Of a stretch of 16,689 nt of DNA, positions 1-6,997 are shown in pieces (within the stretch, counting starts at the first letter, position 1; each line of letters starts with the position of its first letter). Below the pieces are notes generated by a model. The model did no database searches and was not told the DNA's origin. It saw nothing but the letters and a program-made list of their open reading frames with translations. A program made the position numbers and the translations under genes. This DNA is from Collinsella sp. (GTDB lineage Bacteria > Actinomycetota > Coriobacteriia > Coriobacteriales > Coriobacteriaceae), in the NCBI GenBank assembly GCA_019419505.1, contig DXZS01000012.1:1-16689 (forward strand), written 5' to 3'.

Positions 1-884
1 GGCGCGGGGTCGCCGTACTTCGAGTAGCACCAGACGACGGAGTCGCCGTCCTTGAGCGTGTAGCCGCCCGCGCCGACCTCGGAGGCGCTGCCGTTGACGA
101 ACAGCTGCCAGTACGCGCCGGTCGCCGAGTCGTAGCCGAGCTTGCGGTCCTTATCGAAGGGCGACGTGATCGTGTTGAGCGCCCAGCCCCAGGTGCCGTT
201 GGGATCGTAGTCGGTGGTCAGGCCGGCCTGCTTGAAGAGCTGCTCGGAGAGGTCGGCCGCGGTCGAGCCCTCCTTCAGCGTGATCCGCTGCGCGGCGGCC
301 CAGGTCTGCTGGGCGCCCTTGGCGTCGGTGCCGACGACGGAGCACGTGGCAGAGACCTCCTGGCTCTCTGCCTTGGCAGGCTGAGCCTTGGCCTCTCCAG
401 CGGCAGAGACAACGGCGGTGTCCTGCTTCGAGGCATCGGACGTCGATGCAGCCGGTGCCTCATTGCCGGCAGCGCTATCGTCCTCAGTCTTGTCGGTAGG
501 GCCCGAAGCTGTCGCAGTGGCATCTTGCTCGGCAGTGCCCCCATTCGCCACCATGCCGCTCGCATTGAGGTCGGCAGCAGGGCTTGTCGCGGACTCACCA
601 GAGCCGTTCTCGGCAAGCGGTGCCGCCTGAGCCACAGCCTCGGCAATGCCCTCGGCGCCCTCGGCCCACAGTTGAGCCGGCGTGGTGCCAAAGGCCATCG
701 CGAAGGCCAGGAATGCCACCAGGCCGCGCTTGGCTACACCGCGTGCAATCGCGCCACGACGATGCAACGAGGCGCGCTCGCGCTCGTCCTCAAACATATC
801 CATTTGTCCCCCATTGTCTGTACTTGGAGCGATGCCTTGAGGCTGCCCCACGTCATCGCGCATGTTGCGTTCGAGTTCCCCCAT
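1..884 (-). CDS. Secreted DUF4430-domain protein, 3' end beyond the window
   Basis: An open frame enters from the left edge and reaches an ATG at 884, preceded by a purine-rich site (AAGGGGG, 6 nt spacing). An in-frame ATG at 803 with GGGGG only 4 nt away is the alternative start, so the N-terminus is uncertain. After a charged N-region comes a hydrophobic segment (VAFLAFAMAFG) ending in an Ala-rich cleavage-like site (AQLWAEG), consistent with a signal peptide. About 100 residues of low-complexity Ala/Ser/Thr/Glu linker follow. The last visible part (LKEGSTAADL, GAYWQLFVNG, YTLKDGDSVVW) matches the DUF4430 pattern, the fold of the C-terminal domain of transcobalamin and intrinsic factor. A cobalamin riboswitch lies directly upstream, so a role in B12 capture or uptake at the cell surface is inferred. 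The part cut off could carry more domains or an anchor. Confidence 0.8.
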   Translation of the reverse strand, partial: MGELERNMRDDVGQPQGIAPSTDNGGQMDMFEDERERASLHRRGAIARGVAKRGLVAFLAFAMAFGTTPAQLWAEGAEGIAEAVAQAAPLAENGSGESATSPAADLNASGMVANGGTAEQDATATASGPTDKTEDDSAAGNEAPAASTSDASKQDTAVVSAAGEAKAQPAKAESQEVSATCSVVGTDAKGAQQTWAAAQRITLKEGSTAADLSEQLFKQAGLTTDYDPNGTWGWALNTITSPFDKDRKLGYDSATGAYWQLFVNGSASEVGAGGYTLKDGDSVVWCYSKYGDPA

Positions 885-944
885 CGGGGTCCCCCTTCCC
901 TCCAGAGCCCTATGCACACCGGCGGCATACGCCGCAGCCGCATG

Positions 945-1125
945 CAAGATGGGAGGCGATCCGACTTAACCTTAACGGCTCAGGCGCGCCGTCCGATCTG
1001 CGACGCGAACATCCCGAGCCAAGAGGAATTACGGTTACTGGTACAGCCGGGGACTTGCACCCCGATTCTCCCAAACGCGCAGGAAAACCGCGCGTTCGTG
1101 CGTCTCCGCACCACCATCTAGGCCA
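945..1125 (-). promoter_or_regulatory. Cobalamin (B12) riboswitch
   Basis: Read on the minus strand, the segment has the hallmark core of the cobalamin aptamer: GGTGCAAGTCCCCGGCTG, a few bases on ACCAGTAACCGTAA, then about 85 nt later a B12 box at 951-966 (AGTCGGATCGCCTCCC) that matches 13 of 16 positions of the consensus AGYCMGRWGRCCTGCC as recalled. P1 can form between GATGG (1118-1114) and CCATC (953-949). The aptamer precedes the DUF4430 gene, a family often under B12 control. Repression when cobalamin is plentiful is the usual outcome for the class. Whether it acts on transcription or translation is not clear: no U-tailed terminator is visible between the aptamer and the ATG at 884, which favours translational control. 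Confidence 0.85.
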
Positions 1126-1129
1126 TCGA

Positions 1130-1157
1130 TTATTACCGTCAAAATGGTATCACGCAA
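1130..1157 (-). promoter_or_regulatory. Putative promoter of the riboswitch-DUF4430 transcript
   Basis: On the minus strand there is a -10 like TAATAA (1135-1130) and a -35 like TTGCGT (1157-1152) with a 16-nt spacer. The predicted start of transcription, near 1123, coincides with the 5' edge of the aptamer. The -35 overlaps the T-tract of the preceding terminator, a compact arrangement. Confidence 0.5.
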
Positions 1158-1183
1158 AAGGGCCCCGCACACAGGCGAAGCCC
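1156..1183 (-). terminator. Rho-independent terminator after the AarF/ABC1 kinase gene
   Basis: The minus strand can form a 9-bp stem, GGGCTTCGC with GCGGGGCCC (two G-U pairs), around a six-base loop, followed by TTTT. It sits about 50 nt beyond the kinase stop codon and just ahead of the riboswitch promoter, separating the two units. Confidence 0.7.
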
Positions 1184-1234
1184 AAGGTAAAAGCTATTGT
1201 TTGCGATAGGAAATTGCGGTGACGGTCGCAGCCT

Positions 1235-2998
1235 CTAGTGTTTGCCGCCGTGGCTGTTGAGCCAGATATTGCGGCCCAGCATAAGCGCCAGCACCAGCGC
1301 GCTCACGTAGCCCATAAAGCCAATGACCGGGATACCAAACACAACCGGCTCGATGCGTGCGTAGTACACCACCGACGAACCGATAAACAGGCCGGCGATA
1401 ACGATAGCCATCGACATGCGGTCGATAATTCCGCCCAGCTGTCGCAGTGCCTTATCGCTGCTCATGATCTGCGTGTTCACCTTAAGCTGGCCGCGCGTAA
1501 GCATGCGCGAAGCCAGCCCCAGGTACTCAGCCGCCTCGAGTGAGCCCTTCGCCGCGCGATAGCTGCTCGCGGCAAGATCGCGCCCCATGTCGCGCACGCG
1601 CGCATAGGTGCTTTTCTCGTTTTTAATGTGGGTTTGGATGATCTGGATCATGTTGACGTTGGGCATGTACTCGGTCAGCAAACCCTCGAGCGTCACCATG
1701 CCGCGCGCGAACATCGTCACCACGCTCGGCAGCTCAACATCGTTTTTGCGCGCCAGGTTTAGCAGCGAGGTCAAAAACTCGCCGATATCCAGGTCTTTAA
1801 GGTCGAGGCCCGCAAAGTCAGCCACGATAAAGTCAAGATCGGACAAAAAGGCCGAATGATCGAGCTCAGCCGAGTCGCCACGCGTCACGGCGAAGCGCAT
1901 GAGCGAATCCTTGAGCTTGGGCACGTCACCCTCGGCCACGGCGAAAATCATGTCCTTTACGATACCGCGATCGTGACTCGACATGCGTCCGACCATGCCC
2001 AAGTCGATAAAGTAAACGATACCGTCTTTGAGGATGATGTTTCCCGCATGCGGGTCGGCATGGAAAAAGCCGTCGTCGAGCACCTGCGTCGAGTAGTCCT
2101 CGACAATCGCGGCACCGATCTTTTCCAAGTCATAGCCCTCGGCCACCAAGCGTTCAGGATCGGCGATCGAAATGCCGTCGACGTAGTCCATAACCACCAC
2201 GTGCTCGGTGCACAGGTCCAGATAGGATTTAGGGCACGTCACGCCATGAACGCTCTTATGGAACTCGTAGAAGTCGTTGAGGTTTTTGGCCTCGGCCAAA
2301 AAGTTGGTCTCCTCGCGAAACGAGGTCCACAACTCCTCGACTACGCCGTGCAGGTCAACGAATTGATCGGTGTTGACGAACTTGGAAACGATACGCACCA
2401 CCGAGCGGATGATATCGATGTCCTGTGCCATAACCTGCTGCGCACCGGGGCGCTGCACCTTGACGGCCACGTCCTCGCCCGTCACCAGACGAGCGCGGTG
2501 CACCTGCGCGAGCGACGCGCTACCGAGCGGGTTGGGGTCGATCGCATCGAACATCTCCCCCAGGCGCAGGCCGTATTCTTCTTCCAGACAGCTGAGTACG
2601 ACCTCGTACGGCACCGGCTCCACGTCGGAGCGCAGACGACGCAGCTCGTCGCAAAAGCGCTGCGGCAGAATCTCGGACCGGTTGGCCAAAATCTGCCCCA
2701 TCTTGACGAACATGGGGCCGAGTTCCTCGAGCAGGCGGCGCAAACGAACCGGCGTGAGGTTATCCCACACGCGGTACTTTTTGACCAGGCGAACAATCTG
2801 CCCAATGCGTTCGCGACGACCCGCCGGCGTGAGCTGGTATTCCTCGTCCGGTGCCATCGCGTCGGGCTCCTCGGGCACCATATCGACAGCGCGTGGCTTC
2901 TTGCGAGCGCCCGAGACGGCAGCGTCGACCTCATCGACAACCGCCGCCTCGTCACCCAGAGGATCTAGATTGTTGTAATCGGTGGTGGAATCTGCCAT
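1235..2998 (-). CDS. AarF/ABC1/UbiB-family atypical kinase, membrane-anchored
   Basis: The 587-residue product carries the ABC1 (UbiB/ADCK) signatures: KxGQ (residues 99-102), the Ala-rich nucleotide loop GSASLAQVH, the ATP lysine in AVKVQ (K180), the EE-TNF segment near 229-233, the catalytic-loop motif HADPHAGN (313-320) and IDLG in place of DFG (331-334). Two hydrophobic segments close to the C-terminus (about 530-580) should anchor it in the membrane, as in UbiB. The first 60 residues are acidic and poorly conserved. In proteobacteria UbiB supports ubiquinone synthesis. A coriobacterium is unlikely to make ubiquinone, so the substrate here is open (perhaps menaquinone or other lipids). 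The gene lies 8 nt downstream of a phasin-like gene and is probably translated from the same mRNA, with only a weak ribosome site of its own. Confidence 0.92.
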   Translation of the reverse strand: MADSTTDYNNLDPLGDEAAVVDEVDAAVSGARKKPRAVDMVPEEPDAMAPDEEYQLTPAGRRERIGQIVRLVKKYRVWDNLTPVRLRRLLEELGPMFVKMGQILANRSEILPQRFCDELRRLRSDVEPVPYEVVLSCLEEEYGLRLGEMFDAIDPNPLGSASLAQVHRARLVTGEDVAVKVQRPGAQQVMAQDIDIIRSVVRIVSKFVNTDQFVDLHGVVEELWTSFREETNFLAEAKNLNDFYEFHKSVHGVTCPKSYLDLCTEHVVVMDYVDGISIADPERLVAEGYDLEKIGAAIVEDYSTQVLDDGFFHADPHAGNIILKDGIVYFIDLGMVGRMSSHDRGIVKDMIFAVAEGDVPKLKDSLMRFAVTRGDSAELDHSAFLSDLDFIVADFAGLDLKDLDIGEFLTSLLNLARKNDVELPSVVTMFARGMVTLEGLLTEYMPNVNMIQIIQTHIKNEKSTYARVRDMGRDLAASSYRAAKGSLEAAEYLGLASRMLTRGQLKVNTQIMSSDKALRQLGGIIDRMSMAIVIAGLFIGSSVVYYARIEPVVFGIPVIGFMGYVSALVLALMLGRNIWLNSHGGKH

Positions 2999-3006
2999 CT
3001 GCGCTG

Positions 3007-3423
3007 CTACTCGGCCTCTTCGGTATCCTTCGCATCGTCGGGCTCAACGGACTCGACGGGCACCGAGGTCACGTTGTCCTCGACCGAATCGACGATGTCG
3101 CGCACATGGGCCAGGAAGGCCGTACGCTCGGGCGCAGTCATAACGCGGACGCGAGCCAGAATGAGCTCGTCGAGCACGCGTTGGGCCGCGGTCTCGCCCT
3201 GCATGCCCAGACGCTCGGTCAGGTCGGAGATGGTACCGCCGGCCTGCTCGAACATGTCGGACACACTGCGGGCGATATCGGGGGTGGCGGTGTCCTTGCG
3301 GACCTGCTCGCCTTTGGTATTAAGGTCGTCGAGGACCTTCTTGCCGCCTTCAACAGCAACGGCGGCAGCGCCAAAGCCCACGTTAATGGCGCCGTTAACA
3401 AGCTGATCGAGTTTCATAACCAT
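3007..3423 (-). CDS. Phasin-like helical protein
   Basis: The start is the ATG at 3423, which has GGAG (3433-3430) six bases upstream; a longer reading from an upstream TTG would overlap that site. The 138-residue product has no signal peptide. It begins with a Gly/Ala-rich stretch (NVGFGAAAVAVEGGKKVLDDL) split by charged residues, continues as likely amphipathic helices and ends in a very acidic tail (DDAKDTEEAE). This layout resembles the phasin and PhaF-like proteins that are often encoded beside AarF/ABC1 kinases. No motif fixes a function: granule binding, membrane association or partnership with the kinase are all possible. It is the first gene of a probable two-gene operon with the kinase. 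Confidence 0.75.
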   Translation of the reverse strand: MVMKLDQLVNGAINVGFGAAAVAVEGGKKVLDDLNTKGEQVRKDTATPDIARSVSDMFEQAGGTISDLTERLGMQGETAAQRVLDELILARVRVMTAPERTAFLAHVRDIVDSVEDNVTSVPVESVEPDDAKDTEEAE

Positions 3424-3458
3424 GGTTGTCTCCAATCACAAACAACTGCATTGGCGTT

Positions 3459-3488
3459 CTTGTACCCAAGATTGAGTGAAAGCGACAA
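3459..3488 (-). promoter_or_regulatory. Weak candidate promoter of the phasin-like/kinase operon
   Basis: On the minus strand TTGTCG (3488-3483) and TACAAG (3464-3459) are 18 nt apart, about 35 nt before the start codon. Both boxes are imperfect, so this is only the best placement in the roughly 100-nt gap between the dipeptidase gene and the phasin-like gene. Confidence 0.25.
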
Positions 3489-3522
3489 AGCGTTTTAGCA
3501 CTATTCGATCGACGGGAAATCC

Positions 3523-5046
3523 CTACCTCACGTTGTCGTTCATCGCGAAAGAGTTCTTCATGGCGCAGCTCGTGGTGTAGAGCACCTTGCCCAGCAGGGC
3601 ATCGGTCTCCACGCGCACAAGCTCGGCAAAGGCCTCGTTGGCGCGTGCAAGCTCGGCAGGCACCTCGGCCTCGGGTAGCGCGGCTACGGCAGCATCGACG
3701 TCATGGATCTGCTTGTGGCCCATGCCACCGACCTTCTCCTGATAATCCTCGACCGCGCGACCGCACTCATGGAAGCGGACGTCGGCCAGGGCGCCGATCA
3801 GGCGGTTGGCCCAGTAGAAGTTTTCGGACGTCACGCGAGCCTGCGTGTCGGCATAGTACTCGGGCATGGTCTCGACGTTGGCGTACAGCGGGACCAGCGC
3901 GTTAAACGAGTTGGAGCCAAAGGCCATCCACTGCACGGCGCGATACGCCGGCTGCGCATAGGGGCGCAGCTGCAACACGGCGAGCTGGCTGTTGCGGTTG
4001 ATGCCGATGGGGCGATAGGCGCCGCGCGTGGCGGGCGTGCCCTTACTGCCGTAGCAGTCGTACTCCGTGCCCTGGTAGTGGCTCGAGAGTACGTACTTAA
4101 TGTCCTCGATGGTCACCTTGCGCTCGGGCACACGGCTCCAGGGGATGTCGTCGCTCTCGGGCGTGTAGTCGGCGTCGGGGCCGTCCCACACATCGCTGGG
4201 GTTGAGGCAGCGCTGCATGTACCAGGCGCGCGGCGTGTTGTAGACGTGGTCGCTGTCGCTGTGCGAGCCAAAGGCCTCGCGCGGGTTAAAGACCGTCGCC
4301 GGGCCGTCGCCCTCGACGCCCAGCGTCAAGTCCAGATGCCACTCGGCCATCCAGGCGCGCAGGTCGGCGGAGCACATGTGGTCGGCCTGGTCGCCCTCGG
4401 CGTCGTCCAGGTCAAAGCTGTCGATACCCAGCTGGTTAGGCATGGTCACATAGGCGTCGTCGGGCACGCGCTTGGCGATCCAGTGATGGCCGCCGATGGT
4501 CTCGAGCCACCAGATCTCGTCCACGTCGCTAAAGGCGATGCCGTTGTTCTCGTAGGTGCCGTAGCGCTCGAGCAGGTCGCCCAGGATACGGACGCCGTCG
4601 CGGGCGGACTTGGCATACGGCAGGACCAGGGTCACCATGTCCTCCTCGCCCAGGCCACCAGGCTGCGCCGGCACATAGCCGTCCTCACCCTCGTTGCCCT
4701 TGGCGGGCACGTAGTCCACGAGCGGATCGGCGCCGCGAACGCGCTCGTTGGTGGTGAGCGTCTCGGTTGCGGACATGCCAACATTGAGCTCGTTGAAGCC
4801 CGCCTCGGCCCAAATGCCGTGACCGGGAATAACATCGGGGACGCTCGTGTAGCGCATGGGATTATCGGGCAGTTCAACGGTCAGGTGACTCAGGACGCTC
4901 GTGTAGACGCGCGGCTGCTCGTCGGGATGCACTACGCGCATGTGCTTGGGCTCAAACACCCCGTTGGACGAGTCCTCGTTACGCGCGACCAGGGTCGACC
5001 CGTCGTAGCTCGCGTTCTTACCAACCAAAATCGTTGTGCACGGCAT
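3523..5046 (-). CDS. C69-family (PepD-type) dipeptidase
   Basis: The 507-residue product begins MPCTTILVGKNASYDGST. Peptidase family C69 consists of N-terminal-nucleophile hydrolases in which this Cys, in the CTTILVGK context, becomes the nucleophile once the residues before it are removed; here only Met-Pro would have to go. The ARNEDS motif shortly after is also typical, and the length fits the family (about 470-500). No signal peptide is seen, so it is probably cytoplasmic and cleaves dipeptides brought in as nutrients. The start is the ATG at 5046: AGGAGG lies six bases upstream, while the ATG at 5052 directly abuts that site. The gene appears monocistronic, between the folD terminator element and the phasin-like operon. 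Confidence 0.93.
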   Translation of the reverse strand: MPCTTILVGKNASYDGSTLVARNEDSSNGVFEPKHMRVVHPDEQPRVYTSVLSHLTVELPDNPMRYTSVPDVIPGHGIWAEAGFNELNVGMSATETLTTNERVRGADPLVDYVPAKGNEGEDGYVPAQPGGLGEEDMVTLVLPYAKSARDGVRILGDLLERYGTYENNGIAFSDVDEIWWLETIGGHHWIAKRVPDDAYVTMPNQLGIDSFDLDDAEGDQADHMCSADLRAWMAEWHLDLTLGVEGDGPATVFNPREAFGSHSDSDHVYNTPRAWYMQRCLNPSDVWDGPDADYTPESDDIPWSRVPERKVTIEDIKYVLSSHYQGTEYDCYGSKGTPATRGAYRPIGINRNSQLAVLQLRPYAQPAYRAVQWMAFGSNSFNALVPLYANVETMPEYYADTQARVTSENFYWANRLIGALADVRFHECGRAVEDYQEKVGGMGHKQIHDVDAAVAALPEAEVPAELARANEAFAELVRVETDALLGKVLYTTSCAMKNSFAMNDNVR

Positions 5047-5133
5047 GCGCATCCTCCTTGAGCGAAGAAATCAAACGATAACAGTGTATCGCTTCGGCGC
5101 AGAAAGGGCGAAACCACGGCGCTGGCAACCCCT

Positions 5134-5363
5134 GTGGTCAAAAAATGCCAAATATGAGTACTGTCACTAATTTAGTGGCAGCAAATTGCACTGTTCCGGG
5201 CGCCGGGAATCCTCACCTGTCCAAAAACTGAGTCTAGTAATTCCCCATACGTCCAATAAAATTGGCTCTTTAACGATATTACTTATCGCTAAAGAGCCAA
5301 AATGATCTCAAACATATGTGACTAACTTGGCAACAGTACTCATATTTGGCATTTTTTGACCAC
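5134..5363. repeat. 230-bp MITE-like palindromic element with 31-bp perfect terminal inverted repeats
   Basis: Positions 5134-5164 and 5333-5363 are exact reverse complements over 31 bases (outer end GTGGTCAAAAAATGCC). Pairing extends outward through CCCC/GGGG with a one-base bulge at 5133. Inside lie a short palindrome (CACTAA-T-TTAGTG, 5165-5177) and a hairpin at 5262-5300. The interior is clearly more AT-rich than the flanking genes and codes for nothing. No target-site duplication is evident. The structure fits a non-autonomous transposable element or a large intergenic hairpin; whether it recurs in the genome cannot be seen from this window. Confidence 0.75.
5255..5300 (-). terminator. 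Rho-independent terminator of the fchA-folD operon
   Basis: TTGGCTCTTTA (5262-5272) pairs perfectly with TAAAGAGCCAA (5290-5300). After one mismatch the stem continues for five more pairs (CGATA/TATCG). On the minus strand the stem is followed by TTTTATT; on the plus strand no T-run follows. It lies about 100 nt past the folD stop codon, inside the palindromic element, which therefore appears to supply the terminator. Confidence 0.75.
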
Positions 5364-5401
5364 GGGGTATCTAACCAACCCCCTAAACAGCCTCCAAACG
5401 C

Positions 5402-6256
5402 CTATTTTACCGCGCGCTCAGCCGCCTCGATCACGTGCTTGGCGAGAATTGCTGTCGTCACGGCGCCCACGCCACCCGGCACGGGGGTGATTGCGCCAAC
5501 AACCGGCTCCGCGGCATCAAAATCGACGTCGCCGACCAGCTTGCCAGCGGCTTCGTCCCAATTAATGCCAACATCGATAATCGCCTGGTCCTCGCGGACC
5601 GCATCTGCGCCAATCGTGCGCGCGCGTCCAACGGCGGCAACCACAATGTCGGCAGCACAGCACTCGGCGGCAAGATCGCGCGTATGCGTATGGCACGTCG
5701 TCACGGTTGCGTTGCGCGCCGTAAGCATGGCGGCAACGGGGCGGCCAATTACCAGTGAGCGTCCGACCACGGCAACTTTGGCGCCGTCCAGCTCAACGCC
5801 GTAATGATCCAGCAAAGCAAGCACGGCTTCAGCTGTGCAGGGGGCAAAACCCTCGCCGCGCCCCGAAAGCGTGGTGAGCAGCGAAGCCGGCGTCATGGAG
5901 TCAACGTCCTTGGCGGGATCGAGCGTTGCGGCGACGGCGTTCTCGTCAAGGCCGGCGGGCAGCGGGCGAAACATCAGACAGCCATGAACAGCCGAGTCGG
6001 CATTGATGTCCTCGATGGCCGTCAACAGCTCGTCTTGCGAAACACCGGCAGGAAGCAACACGCGACGCGCCTCGATGCCAACCTTTTCGCAGCGTTTAAG
6101 GGCGCCGCGCTCGTAGGATAGGTCGTCCTCGCGTTCACCCACACGCACGATAGCAAGCGTCGGAACAACACCGCGTTCGCGCAGCGCAGCGCAGCGGGCA
6201 GCGAGCTCCTCAGTCAAAGCGCGGGCGACGGGAGCACCCTTCAGTAGCTCAGCCAT
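5402..6256 (-). CDS. folD: FolD-family methylene-THF dehydrogenase, probably without cyclohydrolase activity
   Basis: The 284-residue product starts at the ATG at 6256 (MAELLKGAPV), with GAGGGG upstream and two bases after the fchA stop. FolD landmarks are present: Tyr48 of the substrate loop, KDVD (116-119), the nucleotide-binding segment VVGRSLVIGRP (164-173) and PVPGGVGAVT (258-267). An ungapped comparison with E. coli FolD, recalled from memory, shows two changes at active-site positions. The Lys of YxxxK is Ala52 (YERGA), and the Gln of the VQLPLP motif is Phe96 (MFRPLP). That Lys is essential for methenyl-THF cyclohydrolase and is also absent from the yeast monofunctional dehydrogenase Mtd1. 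The protein is therefore inferred to do only the NAD(P)-dependent oxidation of 5,10-methylene-THF, leaving hydrolysis to FchA encoded just upstream. Confidence 0.88.
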   Translation of the reverse strand: MAELLKGAPVARALTEELAARCAALRERGVVPTLAIVRVGEREDDLSYERGALKRCEKVGIEARRVLLPAGVSQDELLTAIEDINADSAVHGCLMFRPLPAGLDENAVAATLDPAKDVDSMTPASLLTTLSGRGEGFAPCTAEAVLALLDHYGVELDGAKVAVVGRSLVIGRPVAAMLTARNATVTTCHTHTRDLAAECCAADIVVAAVGRARTIGADAVREDQAIIDVGINWDEAAGKLVGDVDFDAAEPVVGAITPVPGGVGAVTTAILAKHVIEAAERAVK

Positions 6257-6258
6257 GG

Positions 6259-6891
6259 CTATCCCCTCTTTCTTGCAGCGTCGGAGGCGCGGCGCGCCAG
6301 CGCATCGGCGCGCGGCAACCATGTGTCGAGCAACTCATCACACGCCGTCTCGAGCTCCTCGGCGCGTGCACGATCCTTCATAGACGTGGTGTTCGCAAAG
6401 AGCGTCAAGCTCGCGCCCTGCATAGCGGCACGGCAGAACACGGCACCACACGCCACGTCGGACAGCAGCTGTCGGGAGCCCTTGTCCGCCATGTCCTCGA
6501 GCAGCGCCAGTGCGCGCCCGCAGGCATCCATAATGCGATACGGCGGCATGGCGGCCACGTGCAGCGCATCCTGAATCGCAGCCGGTCGGGCCGGGTCCTC
6601 ACGCGGAATACCGTACGCCGCGGACACCTGTCCGTAGGCACGAACGTCCTCGGCAACCAACTCGACAAGCTCCTGGGCCAGCTCATCAGCCTGGGTAAAC
6701 GCGCGCGTCAGGTCATCCGCACGATCAGCAAGCGCGGGATTGGTCGCACCGTAGCGGGCAACCATTCCGCACAGCGAGGCGCCCAGCGCGCCCACAAAAG
6801 CGCTCGCGCTGCCACCACCGGGAACCGGCTCGCGCGCGGCCAGCGCCTCGGCAAACCCGCGGCAGGTCTTGTCCATCATCTCTTGGCTCAT
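6259..6891 (-). CDS. fchA: FchA-type cyclodeaminase/methenyl-THF cyclohydrolase
   Basis: The product, about 210 residues and largely helical, belongs to the cyclodeaminase/cyclohydrolase family (C-terminal half of FTCD; FchA of one-carbon pathways). The family signature PVPGGGSASAFVGALGASL lies near the N-terminus, and the length suits a stand-alone member. Known members either deaminate formimino-THF or hydrolyse 5,10-methenyl-THF to 10-formyl-THF. No formiminotransferase domain is attached and folD follows after two bases, so the cyclohydrolase role is more likely. The ATG at 6891 was chosen because GAAGG is nine bases away; the ATG at 6897 would leave only three. It is the first gene of the operon. 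Confidence 0.9.
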   Translation of the reverse strand: MSQEMMDKTCRGFAEALAAREPVPGGGSASAFVGALGASLCGMVARYGATNPALADRADDLTRAFTQADELAQELVELVAEDVRAYGQVSAAYGIPREDPARPAAIQDALHVAAMPPYRIMDACGRALALLEDMADKGSRQLLSDVACGAVFCRAAMQGASLTLFANTTSMKDRARAEELETACDELLDTWLPRADALARRASDAARKRG

Positions 6892-6968
6892 ACGCATGCA
6901 CCTTCAAGTCATATACATCGGTCGGGCGGCAACCACCGACCGACCGCATCGATCACATAATGGTGCAT

Positions 6969-6997
6969 AGTCTAGCCCATAAGTACATAAGCGTCAG
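6969..6997 (-). promoter_or_regulatory. Putative promoter of the fchA-folD operon
   Basis: On the minus strand CTGACG (6997-6992) and TAGACT (6974-6969) are separated by 17 nt. The leader of about 70 nt can fold a 7-bp hairpin (CGGTCGG/CCGACCG, about 6919-6942) ahead of the ribosome site. The conserved core of the ZTP riboswitch, often found before folD or fchA-type genes, was looked for and not found. Confidence 0.45.

Noticed and set aside
1040..1110. A tRNA-like segment on the minus strand
   Set aside because: The GC-rich stems and GGTGCAAGTCCCC recall a tRNA T-arm at first sight, but no cloverleaf forms; the sequence is the cobalamin aptamer core.
275..1222. Several frames of 60-210 codons on both strands
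   Set aside because: They are out of frame with the DUF4430 gene or cross the riboswitch, and their Arg/Pro-rich composition is not protein-like.
1856..2968. A 370-codon plus-strand frame
   Set aside because: It lies entirely antisense to the ABC1 kinase gene, whose motifs are unmistakable; long antisense frames are expected in GC-rich coding DNA.
3703..5061. A 452-codon plus-strand frame
   Set aside because: It is the antisense shadow of the C69 dipeptidase; its His/Val/Gly-rich composition is typical of such shadows.
6898..6970. A ZTP (pfl) riboswitch in the fchA-folD leader
   Set aside because: The conserved cores of that class were looked for on the minus strand and are absent; only a simple 7-bp hairpin is visible.
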